Below, piece after piece: positions 30,093 to 37,111 of a stretch of DNA of 38,246 nt (position 1 is the first letter of the stretch; each line of letters opens with the position of its first letter). The notes below the pieces were generated by a model. That model was not told the origin of the DNA, did no database searches, and saw only the letters and a program-made list of their open reading frames with translations. Source of the stretch: a virus; the IMG/VR virus record IMGVR_UViG_3300049595_002741, positions 1 to 38,246 of that record. One strand, written 5' to 3'. A program made the position numbers and the translations under genes.

Positions 30093-30383
30093 TTATCCTT
30101 TCCTTAGTCGCATTTTTAGTATAGCTATTTTTGAGCGAAAGTCAATCTCCGCCGCAAAAATTTTTATGGATTTTCTCCAACTTGTAAAGTCGTAATCTAC
30201 AATCTCAGTTCTGTAAAGGTCTTCGTCGTGCCAGGGGCAGTACGCCGCGTATCCGGGCGAAACTAAGTGTCCGTCAAAGATCACCTGATTACCACACCTG
30301 CGACAAGCTGAGATCTCACCTCGATCCGTTAGTCCAGGCAAGATCCAGCGTCCCGCGTTTAGTATCCGTGTCGGTATTCTCAT
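30093..30383 (-). CDS. Small zinc-ribbon protein
   Basis: 96 residues from ATG 30383, overlapping the previous stop as ATGA. A zinc site is suggested by ISACRRCGNQVI and AYCPWHDEDLY (CxxC...CxxH). The C-terminus is basic (KIAILKMRLRKG). GATC-rich like the next gene. No family is recognised. Confidence 0.65.
   Translation of the reverse strand: MRIPTRILNAGRWILPGLTDRGEISACRRCGNQVIFDGHLVSPGYAAYCPWHDEDLYRTEIVDYDFTSWRKSIKIFAAEIDFRSKIAILKMRLRKG
30118..30145 (-). promoter_or_regulatory. Promoter (TTGACT-16-TATACT)
   Basis: Inside the 3' end of the 30093 gene; drives the 30087 gene. Confidence 0.68.
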
Positions 30384-30805
30384 GCTGACGCTCCACACCT
30401 GCAACGGAACACCGTGCGCGTCGTCTCACCGTGCTCGGTGAATGGTTCCCAGGCGTGCCCAATTTCTGGCTCGTATTCTTGCAGGCCGTTCGCAAAATCG
30501 CGGAAAATTTTTGGAGTATCCCCTTGCATAAACCACTCGCTCGTATTCCACTCGTCAAACTCCTCCCACTCGTTCAGCGGTCGATCGTCATAGCTATCGC
30601 AATCCAGCGCGTAGCGGATTGCTTCGATCTCGTCGTAGTCTTGCGAATGAATGTTGATCGCTAGCCTGCCTGCCTCGCCACTTTCACTAGTGTCCGCGCC
30701 AACAACAGATCCGTTCAGTGCGTCGGAGTAGATCAATTTATAAAAGATCACATTGACCACGCCGTCGATCACATAAACATTTACATCAAACAATTTACTT
30801 TTCAT
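30380..30805 (-). CDS. Small acidic protein with CxCxA end, unknown
   Basis: 141 residues. Start at ATG 30805, placed 5 bases after AAGGAAAGGA. The sequence MKSKLFDVNVYVIDGVVNVI is followed by acidic loops (YALDCDSYDDRPLNEWEEFD) and ends RCRCGASA. The codons create many GATC sites, in contrast to the 32-35.5 kb genes. Confidence 0.7.
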   Translation of the reverse strand: MKSKLFDVNVYVIDGVVNVIFYKLIYSDALNGSVVGADTSESGEAGRLAINIHSQDYDEIEAIRYALDCDSYDDRPLNEWEEFDEWNTSEWFMQGDTPKIFRDFANGLQEYEPEIGHAWEPFTEHGETTRTVFRCRCGASA

Positions 30806-30826
30806 GATCATCCTTTCCTTGCCATA

Positions 30827-30855
30827 ACACTAACACAGTGATCGATCAAAAGCAA
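30827..30855 (-). promoter_or_regulatory. Promoter (TTGCTT-17-TAGTGT) with GACACGG upstream
   Basis: TGACACGGC lies immediately upstream of the -35, a degenerate copy of the recurrent element. Drives the 30805 and 30383 genes. Confidence 0.6.
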
Positions 30856-30873
30856 GCCGTGTCAAAAAGAAAA

Positions 30874-30961
30874 CCCCGCCAGTGAAAACAAATAAAAGCC
30901 GGCGGGGCTCTCTACCAACCACACAAGAAACTAGGAAGGGAAGGAATGACCTTTCCTAGTG
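30874..30961 (-). ncRNA. Candidate small RNA with anti-ribosome-binding-site loop and terminator
   Basis: A promoter at 30967-30995 predicts a start near 30960. The transcript opens with ACTAGGAAAGG, whose ACTAGGAA pairs with TTCCTAGT, and the loop exposes GTCATTCCTTCCC. About 25 bases later CCCCGCC...GGCGGGG plus TTTTCTTTTT terminates it. No ORF is present. The loop resembles the 16S 3' tail and complements GGAAGG-type leaders. Total length is about 88 nt. Confidence 0.6.
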
Positions 30962-30966
30962 GATCC

Positions 30967-30995
30967 ACGTTAGCACGGGGCCGGACATTTTGCAA
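30967..30995 (-). promoter_or_regulatory. Promoter of the 30.9-kb small RNA (TTGCAA-17-TAACGT)
   Basis: CGGCACGCCG lies upstream (31006-31014 reads GCGTGCCGC on the plus strand), a one-base variant of the recurrent 9-mer, so it belongs to the same promoter family. Confidence 0.6.
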
Positions 30996-31083
30996 ATTAT
31001 TTTCGGCGTGCCGCGATCCATTTTGCGGCATAAAAAATTGGGCAGTTTAGACACCTGCCCAGGTGTTTCCCCGAAGGGTTGGT

Positions 31084-31602
31084 TTAGCAAATTTCGAAGC
31101 CGCCACAATCCTTTAGGAAGAGAGCGAACTCTTTTACATCATCTGGCTCAAGATAGTAATTGGTTTCCCAGGGCTGTCGCTTGCCAACTCCATTACAGCC
31201 ATTGCAGTAGCCAGTAGTTCTATCAGTTATAGCCTGAACTTCAAAAGAGAGTTCTTTATCGGGGAAACCATTTTTGATACCAACTTCATCAGTTCGAATA
31301 CCAGTAGCATCGCACCACTCGCAATCAAGAAGCGGCAACTCCGAAAGATACTTGTTGCGTTCTTCGACATAGCGAAAAGCCTCGCCAGACTCATAGTCTG
31401 CCAAAAGTAACTCGGCAAGTTTCTTAGAGTCTTCCGAGCCAAGACCATCGCCATCGTTGCTGTGAGCATACTCGACCAGTTCCGCAATCTCTGGATGGGT
31501 ATCTTCCACATACTGCCAGAGGGGATGCCATCCCCAAACGTTGCGGCGGAAATACTCGCCCATCTCCGACTTAGGGTTCTTACCATAAACATCCATACCC
31601 AT
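31084..31602 (-). CDS. Conserved phage zinc-motif protein, paralogue of the 20723 gene
   Basis: 172 residues from ATG 31602 behind AAGGAAAGGATAAAAATT. MGMDVYGKNPKSEMGEYFRR, WGWHPLWQYVEDTHPEIAEL, AHSNDGDGL and a C-terminal FALFLKDCGGFEIC define a widespread phage family. CEWCDATG and CNGCNGVG form a DnaJ-like zinc ribbon. Compared with the plus-strand copy it has an extra N-terminal segment and a longer ribbon insert. Function unknown. Confidence 0.82.
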   Translation of the reverse strand: MGMDVYGKNPKSEMGEYFRRNVWGWHPLWQYVEDTHPEIAELVEYAHSNDGDGLGSEDSKKLAELLLADYESGEAFRYVEERNKYLSELPLLDCEWCDATGIRTDEVGIKNGFPDKELSFEVQAITDRTTGYCNGCNGVGKRQPWETNYYLEPDDVKEFALFLKDCGGFEIC

Positions 31603-31631
31603 AATTTTTATCCTTTCCTTTGGGTGATAAA

Positions 31632-31680
31632 AGTGTAGCAGGATGGCCGACATTTTCCAAATCTTTTTTGCGGCGTGTCG
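31632..31680 (-). promoter_or_regulatory. Promoter (TTGGAA-17-TACACT) with CGACACGC upstream
   Basis: CGACACGCC (31673-31680) lies 12 bp upstream of the -35, as at 29108 and 29581. Confidence 0.65.
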
Positions 31681-31699
31681 AAAAAGCCGGGCCGGATCT

Positions 31700-31774
31700 A
31701 AAAATGTAGGGGACTAAGTTCTTGATCTAGAATCGCACTTCTTTTCAGCGAGCCGCACCGGCTTCTGCCCTACA
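31700..31774 (-). ncRNA. Candidate three-arm small RNA closed by TGTAGGG/CCCTACA
   Basis: A strong promoter (31780-31808) predicts a start at about 31774. TGTAGGG then pairs with CCCTACA at the 3' end, followed by TTTTT. Inside are three hairpins: GCCG-GTG-CGGC, TCGC...GCGA with an 11-base loop TGAAAAGAAGT, and TTCT-AGATCA-AGAA. The outline is tRNA-like, but the GTTCRA T-loop and a normal anticodon loop are missing. About 75 nt, no ORF. Confidence 0.58.
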
Positions 31775-31779
31775 GAAAA

Positions 31780-31808
31780 AGATTAGCGCATTGATCCCCA
31801 TTAGTCAA
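31780..31808 (-). promoter_or_regulatory. Promoter of the 31.7-kb small RNA (TTGACT-17-TAATCT)
   Basis: Near-consensus sigma70 elements with ideal spacing and no ORF within 170 bp downstream. Confidence 0.68.
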
Positions 31809-31861
31809 GTACTGATCGCGAGCGCCGCGGATTATATTCCGGCTCTGCAGCAGAAATGAGA

Positions 31862-31912
31862 GTACCCACCGGACCTCAAATTAGAAAGGAAGGAAGTTGA
31901 TCCAGTGGGTAC
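31862..31912 (-). other. 3'UTR hairpin with CCTTTCT loop (first of tandem pair)
   Basis: GTACCCAC and GTGGGTAC (8 bp) continue past a mismatch into GGA/TCC. The 27-base loop on the minus strand contains CTTCCTTCCTTTCTAA, complementary to AGAAAGGAAGG. It lies downstream of the VWA gene; 31603-31977 otherwise holds only RNA elements and promoters. Confidence 0.55.
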
Positions 31913-31920
31913 CCGTTGGG

Positions 31921-31962
31921 TTCCGAGTGGGCAGAAAGGATAAGAAACATACCCACTCGGAA
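31921..31962 (-). other. 3'UTR hairpin with TTATCCTTTCT loop (second of tandem pair)
   Basis: A perfect 11-bp stem, TTCCGAGTGGG with CCCACTCGGAA, carries a 20-base loop. On the minus strand the loop contains TTCTTATCCTTTCTG, the complement of CAGAAAGGATAAGAA. That matches the leader of the AAA+ ATPase gene (GGAAAGGATAAGAAAATG) over 12 bases and shares 9-10 bases with many others. Confidence 0.6.
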
Positions 31963-31977
31963 ACTTGTCGGTTGCGG

Positions 31978-33783
31978 TTAGGCGGCTACGCTCACCTTGC
32001 CTAACGCTTCGGCGGCGGCTTTACCAACCTGTAACGCTATCTCTGATACTTCCAAGCCGTCTAGGTGAATACCCCAGTTGGCTTCGGAGATTATCTGGCG
32101 AGCCGTGTATCCCCACAAGCCCTTTGGCGTAATCCACAAGACAGCCACGCCGTTTTGCTTACACTCGATTAGTGCTTTGCGTGTTGCTTCGACTTGGCTT
32201 GGTCGGTATTGTCCGTCTGAAACAATTACCAACATACGCACGCCGTCACCATAAGTCAGTCCAAGCTCTCCGTCTATTGCGGAGTATGCGTCCTGAAACT
32301 CCTCAGTTCCGTCTGCGGCGGTGAATACTCGAACTTGGTCGAGCCGTTGTCCAACTCGGAGTGTAGGGAATACACCCGAGCCGTAATACACCATAGCGGT
32401 CTTGGCTTGGATTCGGCGACCAGCTTCACCCATTACCCACGCCGTAGTTGCCATAGCTTCCATAGCGTTATACATAGAACCGCTAACATCTACCATAATT
32501 CCGAGCCGTAGTGTTGGGTCGTCTGTGTGCTTGCGAACTTTCCTATCCCAAGCAGGAACTCTCTCGATAGAACCTCGAGCCGCAAGTGCCGCATTTTGGA
32601 CTGCGGCTCTAGCGTTTAGTCTGCCCTGCGGAATTGTCGAGCGAACTTCGTGGAGTGACCTCTCACGATACTTCGCCTTTTCTAACATCTTGGCGATAGT
32701 AACTGCGGCGGCTCTCTCCTGCGGAGTTGGGTTTCTCGATTCCTTTAGTTCGGAGTTCGAGCCAGAACCTTTTGCGTCATTTTGCTTATCAAAGATTTTC
32801 TGGGCAGTCTGCTTCTTTAGATTACGATTCTTAGCAGTCTGACTTCTCGACTTAGCTTCTTGTTCCCACTCCTCGAGTGTCTTTTGGTCTGCCAGACTTT
32901 CCGCATTGTCGAAACCAACTTGGTCTGCCATTTCACTTAGCAACTCCGACAGCGAACCAGACTGCTCACTCTCACCAGCTTCGCCAGCTTCGACAGGTTT
33001 CGCTTCTCCAAACTGCTTCTCGCCCTCTGGGTCTGCCTGCTTCATTAGTTTTACCCACTCTCGAGCAAGTTCCATACCTCGCTCTACTTGGGAAACTTTT
33101 AGTCCAGCAAACTCAATCCAGATTTTGCGTAGGTTATCAAACAACTCCTGACCAAGATTTTCGATCAAGCGTGCGTGGATTAGTCGAACATCACTTAGTT
33201 CCAAGATTCCAACATCAAACCTACCCATAGCTAAAACTGCGAGCATACCTGACTGCCAGACTTGGGAAATGTTTTGGAGTGTTGCTTCATTGACTTCCTC
33301 TAGTGCGAAAGCAAGTGCTGATTCTCTCAAGAACAATTTATTCTTTGGAACTTCGATAATTCCTCGAGCTTCGATACGAACTTCCTCGAGCAATAAAAAT
33401 GCTCTCGATTCACTTGCGTCTAGCTCTTTGGTAAGCAGTTCTCTATCCCAGTTCGAGTGTCGAGCGTGTAGTGCTTCGTGATAGATAACTCCAATAGCTT
33501 TGGGGTTGTCGTAGTGCGTATTCTTGTCGAGCAAGTTGCCTAATTGGTCTGGCGTTGCGAAACCGAAAGCCTTAGTTACATTGACTTCGATTTCGGCTGA
33601 ATCGTGATAAAGTGCCGCAATAGCTTCGCCCTCTGCGGCGTTCTCTCCACAATAAACAGCCAAGTCACTTCGACCTGACCAACCATTGACTAGCTGACCA
33701 AGTTGTGAGGATACTCGATACCACTCTGGCAACATTTCGTTTTTGCGAGTAGTTGCTCTGCGTTCTGGCTTGTAGTGTGCCAT
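31978..33783 (-). CDS. VWA-domain protein with HExxH-like motif (CobT-like partner of MoxR ATPase)
   Basis: 601 residues. The N-terminal part has YHEALHARHSNWD (HEALH at 102-106), a zinc-peptidase-like motif seen in VWA proteins of phages. A Glu/Ser/Lys-rich linker spans about 250-360. The VWA domain has a complete MIDAS, DVSGSM (432-437) with later TYGDG and IVSDGQY. VWA proteins act as adaptors for MoxR/CobS-type AAA+ ATPases in metal insertion or remodelling of protein complexes. It starts 8 bp after the ATPase stop. Substrate unknown; a cobaltochelatase role is unlikely because no CobN is seen. Confidence 0.85.
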   Translation of the reverse strand: MAHYKPERRATTRKNEMLPEWYRVSSQLGQLVNGWSGRSDLAVYCGENAAEGEAIAALYHDSAEIEVNVTKAFGFATPDQLGNLLDKNTHYDNPKAIGVIYHEALHARHSNWDRELLTKELDASESRAFLLLEEVRIEARGIIEVPKNKLFLRESALAFALEEVNEATLQNISQVWQSGMLAVLAMGRFDVGILELSDVRLIHARLIENLGQELFDNLRKIWIEFAGLKVSQVERGMELAREWVKLMKQADPEGEKQFGEAKPVEAGEAGESEQSGSLSELLSEMADQVGFDNAESLADQKTLEEWEQEAKSRSQTAKNRNLKKQTAQKIFDKQNDAKGSGSNSELKESRNPTPQERAAAVTIAKMLEKAKYRERSLHEVRSTIPQGRLNARAAVQNAALAARGSIERVPAWDRKVRKHTDDPTLRLGIMVDVSGSMYNAMEAMATTAWVMGEAGRRIQAKTAMVYYGSGVFPTLRVGQRLDQVRVFTAADGTEEFQDAYSAIDGELGLTYGDGVRMLVIVSDGQYRPSQVEATRKALIECKQNGVAVLWITPKGLWGYTARQIISEANWGIHLDGLEVSEIALQVGKAAAEALGKVSVAA

Positions 33784-33791
33784 TAGCTCAC

Positions 33792-34859
33792 CTAGATTCT
33801 GGCGGGCAAGACTGCTTCGCCGAATACTCGAGCGAAAACATCTGCGGCAATAGGTCTGTCGATTTCAGGTGCGGCGGCAAGCAAGTTGCGAACTGCCCAC
33901 ATAGTTCCAAACACTTCTGCGTTTTTACGGAACTCTAGTAGCTCTCGCATTTGCGGCGACCAGCTAGTTTCACCATTTTCCATTTTCTTAGACAAGTTCT
34001 GGGCGGCGACAACTGCGGCGTTCGGAACTCCAAGTGCTTTGGCTCTTGCCCAGTCAGTAGTCATTTCTGCCTGAATCGAGAATCGGGAAAGTAGTGCTTC
34101 ACTTAGTCGAACTCCTGGGGCGTTCGGATTAGTTGCGGCGACAACATAAAACCCTTCTTTGGCTTTGATAGTGCCACGCTCAGGGTTAGCAGTTACTACT
34201 AGCTCTCGTCTGCCGTCCATTAGTCCATAGACAACCGAAAGAACCTTTGGGTCGATCAAACCAATTTCGTCAATCAGTAGAACTTTGCCTTCATCTGCGG
34301 CTTTAGTCAAACTTCCGTCAATCCACTCGAAACCGCCACTAGGGGTCTGAACATAAGAACCAACTAGGTCGGCAACTTCTGTATCACCAGAACCGAGAAT
34401 TGTGTAAAGTTCGTCTGGGAAAGCGGCTTCGACTGCGGCAGTTTTACCAGTTCCAGGATTTCCATAAAGTAGAACATAGGAATTGTTTTTGCGTGCTTTG
34501 CGTAGAACTTCTATGTCGGAGTGACCTTCCCAATTTCGAGCATAGTAAAGCTCTCCATTTGGTCGCTCATACGCTTCGTCACCAATTAGGTTCTCCACGC
34601 TAATTTGTTCTACCAAAACTTGTTCCTCGATTACAACATCAACTTCGTCTGCTGATTCTACTTTAGCAGTAGTGCCACCAGACTTTTTAGTTGGGGTTGC
34701 TCTTAGGGTTGCTCTGCCTGATACAGGTAGTAGCTTGTCTAGCTCTGGGGTCGCTAGTGTTTTTTGGACACCAGCTTCCAAAACTAATGATTTTAGTGCT
34801 TCCCACTCTGGGTTTTCAGTTGTTGCGAACTCTTTTGGAACGCTTACCTTTGTAGTCAT
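33792..34859 (-). CDS. MoxR/CobS-type AAA+ ATPase
   Basis: 355 residues behind GGAAAGGATAAGAAA. The first ~90 residues are a variable linker. The AAA+ core has Walker A GNPGTGKT (133-140), Walker B VLLIDEIG (193-200), sensor 1 ATNPN (242-246) and an arginine in LSEALLSRF (about 259). The motif set matches MoxR/CbbQ/CobS ATPases that work with VWA partners to remodel or activate complexes. The VWA gene follows directly. Similar pairs occur in cyanophages and other aquatic phages, where the target is not settled. Confidence 0.92.
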   Translation of the reverse strand: MTTKVSVPKEFATTENPEWEALKSLVLEAGVQKTLATPELDKLLPVSGRATLRATPTKKSGGTTAKVESADEVDVVIEEQVLVEQISVENLIGDEAYERPNGELYYARNWEGHSDIEVLRKARKNNSYVLLYGNPGTGKTAAVEAAFPDELYTILGSGDTEVADLVGSYVQTPSGGFEWIDGSLTKAADEGKVLLIDEIGLIDPKVLSVVYGLMDGRRELVVTANPERGTIKAKEGFYVVAATNPNAPGVRLSEALLSRFSIQAEMTTDWARAKALGVPNAAVVAAQNLSKKMENGETSWSPQMRELLEFRKNAEVFGTMWAVRNLLAAAPEIDRPIAADVFARVFGEAVLPARI

Positions 34860-34883
34860 TTTCTTATCCTTTCCTGACTAACT

Positions 34884-35507
34884 CTAAACTAACTTTTCTG
34901 GCAGTCCGAGCGATACTCGAACTTTTGTTATTCTGCGAATTACAGCCTGCGGAGTTTTGTAATTGTAAATGTCTGATAGGTCTTTGTCTGTAATTTCGAC
35001 TACGAACTTGCGAACAACTTTCCAAGCGTGGAGTGCGACAACATCATAGTTTCCAGTTTCGGAATTGTGCGTGGATTTCTCATACATTAGCTCTTGATAC
35101 AGCCGCATTTCGATCCCATTAGCGTAGAACTCCTTTTGGACTTCCTCTGGCAAAGTTTCTAGTTCGGCAGGAGTTGGTGCTTCGAGTGTAAGTCCTCGAT
35201 AGCTAGTTTCACCATTAGCGGCGAACTCTGTCCTACTTGGGGTTGGGTGAATCTGAGTGCGATTCCATTGTGCTTTTGGATAGTGCTTAGAGATAGTCCT
35301 ATCGTAAATGTATGGCTCAACATTTTTGCCAGTTGCGTCTTTTCCTCGGGGGAAAATAATTATTTGCTTCACATTATCCTTACCCCCATACCACGGAATA
35401 ATTGGTTTTCCTTCTGCGTCCAATACAGGTATTACTTCTAAATAAATTGCCTTGCCGACAACTTCGGGAGTTGTAGATACGACAGCGGCAGGTGCGAGAG
35501 TAGTCAT
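34884..35507 (-). CDS. Unknown protein of the ATPase-VWA operon
   Basis: 207 residues from ATG 35507 behind CGAAAGGATAAA; the longer frame begins before the ribosome binding site. A mixed alpha/beta protein with IIFPRGKDATGKNVEPYIYD, HYPKAQWNRTQIHPTPSRTEF and IRRITKVRVSLGLPEKL. No family is recognised. As first gene of the three-gene unit it may be the ATPase substrate or cofactor. Confidence 0.78.
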   Translation of the reverse strand: MTTLAPAAVVSTTPEVVGKAIYLEVIPVLDAEGKPIIPWYGGKDNVKQIIIFPRGKDATGKNVEPYIYDRTISKHYPKAQWNRTQIHPTPSRTEFAANGETSYRGLTLEAPTPAELETLPEEVQKEFYANGIEMRLYQELMYEKSTHNSETGNYDVVALHAWKVVRKFVVEITDKDLSDIYNYKTPQAVIRRITKVRVSLGLPEKLV

Positions 35508-35536
35508 TTTATCCTTTCGTTTCTCGAACAAACCCG

Positions 35537-35574
35537 AGCTTATCGGAAAGGGTCGAGTAACGCAAGGCGTGTCG
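35537..35574 (-). promoter_or_regulatory. Promoter (TTGCGT-17-TAAGCT) with CCGACACGCC upstream
   Basis: CGACACGC (35567-35574) sits one base from the -35 and the 18-bp element follows at 35584. Drives the unknown protein, ATPase and VWA genes. Confidence 0.7.
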
Positions 35575-35583
35575 GGATCAGTT

Positions 35584-35601
35584 ATATAACAATTTCATAA
35601 C
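35584..35601. repeat. 18-bp dispersed element, copy 7
   Basis: ATATAACAATTTCATAAC, half-sites 11 bp apart; it touches the stop of the upstream gene. Confidence 0.65.
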
Positions 35602-35602
35602 G

Positions 35603-35905
35603 CTAAAAAAGATCGAGATCGTCGTCATCCAGATCATGAGCAAAGTGGCTCCGAACCACCGGAGGAAAGAATGCGTCAACATAACTAAGAATGGGTCCCG
35701 CGCAATCGCAACACAAAATCCAGTCCTGATCATTTTCGTCGATCACCAAAATGAATGGATGGAAATTTTCATGATCATAGCCGGCGGCGTCGCTGCAGTC
35801 TATGCACTTAGTACTCGCGATCTGCTCCGGCAGCGCGGTACCACTTTTGATCGCGAGATCAACGTCTCGCTCCGTTTCGAATAAATGTACTTCTAGTGAT
35901 CGCAC
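35603..35905 (-). CDS. Small acidic zinc-motif protein
   Basis: About 100 residues. Start taken as the GTG at 35905, 6 bases after TATTCT; a TTG at 35920 is also possible. It has CIDCSDAAGYDHENFHPFIL and WILCCDCAGPIL, giving two cysteine pairs for zinc, and ends DLDDDDLDLF. GATC-rich coding sequence. No family is recognised. Confidence 0.65.
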   Translation of the reverse strand: MRSLEVHLFETERDVDLAIKSGTALPEQIASTKCIDCSDAAGYDHENFHPFILVIDENDQDWILCCDCAGPILSYVDAFFPPVVRSHFAHDLDDDDLDLF

Positions 35906-35945
35906 CCTTCTAGAATACAATCACCGTTGGTGCATTGATTAGACT

Positions 35946-36668
35946 CTACTTCTTGCTGGCGCTGAAGACCACGTCCGTCTTCTGGAAGATGCACAGCTCG
36001 CACCGTACGCACGCGGACCCTTCTCCAGAGATCAACGGTAACGCTTTTTTATTCTCCGGACACTTAGCTCCAGGCCGTCCCGTCATGCTCTTGATCACAG
36101 CCTGGCCAGCCGCGAAATCTTTCGACAGGTACGCTAGCTTCACGCCGTATGTTTTCTTCAGTCCATCCGCTAGCTCCAGGTTGTCGTCATCCGTCGAGAA
36201 ATAGAGTCCCAGGTTAGGCAGGCCGATCAATTCGGGCACCGCATAGTGTGTACGCGTGTAAACCCAGAACTGAACATCCGCGTGCCGTTCGATCACTTCA
36301 CGCCAGGCCCGTACGTAATCCATGTTGAAAAAATCTCCGTCCCAGTGAATGCGGAATAGTTTTTCGGATTCCCACTTTTCGCAGTCCGCTTCAAATTCAT
36401 TAATCATGGCATCAAGCAGGCCGACCATAGTCTGGAGCTCCGCGTCCTTCAGTAAGTTCCAATTGTGGACCAGCTTTTCTTTAACGCCCTTGTAGATCTT
36501 CTCGAGGTTACCGGCGTAGCAGATCTTGCTGCAGATACTAGTAGCGCCCGGGCATGAGTACTCGACACCCGCCGGCAGGCCGAACGTGTTAGCAATCCTT
36601 GGTTGTTTGCCAGATGGCATAATCGAATTCGCGACTTTACGATCTTTAGATCTAAGTAATTGGTCCAT
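35946..36668 (-). CDS. GP88-family cysteine-rich protein, leaderless
   Basis: 240 residues. Three cysteines lie in YSCPGATSICSKICYAGNLE and four in the C-terminal CPENK...GSACVRCELCIFQ; the middle has FRIHWDGDFFNMDYVRAWRE and WVYTRTHYAVPEL. This order matches the mycobacteriophage gene 88 family (PF17338, from memory). The (beta/alpha) pattern and cysteine placement suggest a metal or Fe-S cluster, perhaps related to radical-SAM folds; catalysis is not established. TACAGT ends 6 bases before ATG 36668, so the message is probably leaderless. Confidence 0.85.
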   Translation of the reverse strand: MDQLLRSKDRKVANSIMPSGKQPRIANTFGLPAGVEYSCPGATSICSKICYAGNLEKIYKGVKEKLVHNWNLLKDAELQTMVGLLDAMINEFEADCEKWESEKLFRIHWDGDFFNMDYVRAWREVIERHADVQFWVYTRTHYAVPELIGLPNLGLYFSTDDDNLELADGLKKTYGVKLAYLSKDFAAGQAVIKSMTGRPGAKCPENKKALPLISGEGSACVRCELCIFQKTDVVFSASKK

Positions 36669-36674
36669 GCAGTC

Positions 36675-36702
36675 ACTGTAGCATAAAAAACTTTTCTGTC
36701 AA
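36675..36702 (-). promoter_or_regulatory. Leaderless promoter (TTGACA-16-TACAGT)
   Basis: Six bases separate TACAGT from ATG 36668. AACACGCCG lies 15-20 bp upstream, a degenerate copy of the recurrent 9-mer. Confidence 0.75.
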
Positions 36703-36745
36703 CTATTTATTTTTCGGCGTGTTAAAAAGTTTTAGATCTATACTT

Positions 36746-36967
36746 TTAATGAATGTTAAAAAGTTTGCCGGCAGCGACTGATCTAACTTCTTCTTCGCTA
36801 ACTAAGAACCAACGCACGCCGGCGTCCCGTTTGTAAATTTCTTTTGATCGCTGGGACATTGGGTATGGGTACTTTTTTAGGCGTCCCGTTCTTACCCAAT
36901 AGCGAATTGTTGGGTAAGAAACGTGGACCAACCTAGCGGCTTGCTTCGGTGAGATGAGCTTAGTCAT
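36746..36967 (-). CDS. MerR/excisionase-like helix-turn-helix protein
   Basis: 73 residues. The winged-helix start reads MTKLISPKQAARLVHVSYPT, then IRYWVRTGRLKKYPYPMSQR, as in MerR_1/HTH_17 excisionase-type domains, ending in VSEEEVRSVAAGKLFNIH. It is coupled to the upstream 40-residue gene by an 8-bp overlap. It could control the small-gene promoters; an excisionase role is unlikely without an integrase. Confidence 0.82.
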   Translation of the reverse strand: MTKLISPKQAARLVHVSYPTIRYWVRTGRLKKYPYPMSQRSKEIYKRDAGVRWFLVSEEEVRSVAAGKLFNIH

Positions 36968-37082
36968 CCAGTCCTAGGTCTCGCGCTACAGCAACAACCG
37001 TGTCTTCAACAGCTTCGACAATCTCGTTCCACTGCTCGTCCGTCCAACCTTCTAGGCGGGTAATCGTGTATGTCTCGGTCAT
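36960..37082 (-). CDS. Short acidic protein (40 residues)
   Basis: Starts at ATG 37082 behind AAAGGAACCTC. The sequence MTETYTITRLEGWTDEQWNE continues to VAVARDLGLDD. It has its own promoter and overlaps the HTH gene start. No family is recognised. Confidence 0.7.
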   Translation of the reverse strand: MTETYTITRLEGWTDEQWNEIVEAVEDTVVAVARDLGLDD

Positions 37083-37111
37083 GAGGTTCCTTTCTTTGAG
37101 AAGTTATTAGG

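Noticed and set aside
31700-31774. A tRNA gene
   Set aside because: Closing stem and three arms are tRNA-like, but there is no GTTCRA T-loop, no normal 7-base anticodon loop and the arm sizes are wrong on both strands.
32402-33230. Long plus-strand frames opposite the VWA gene
   Set aside because: Serine/leucine-rich shadows of a gene with a complete MIDAS motif.
36746-36967. Excisionase function for the MerR-like protein
   Set aside because: The fold fits, but without an integrase the function would be speculation; kept as a generic HTH protein.
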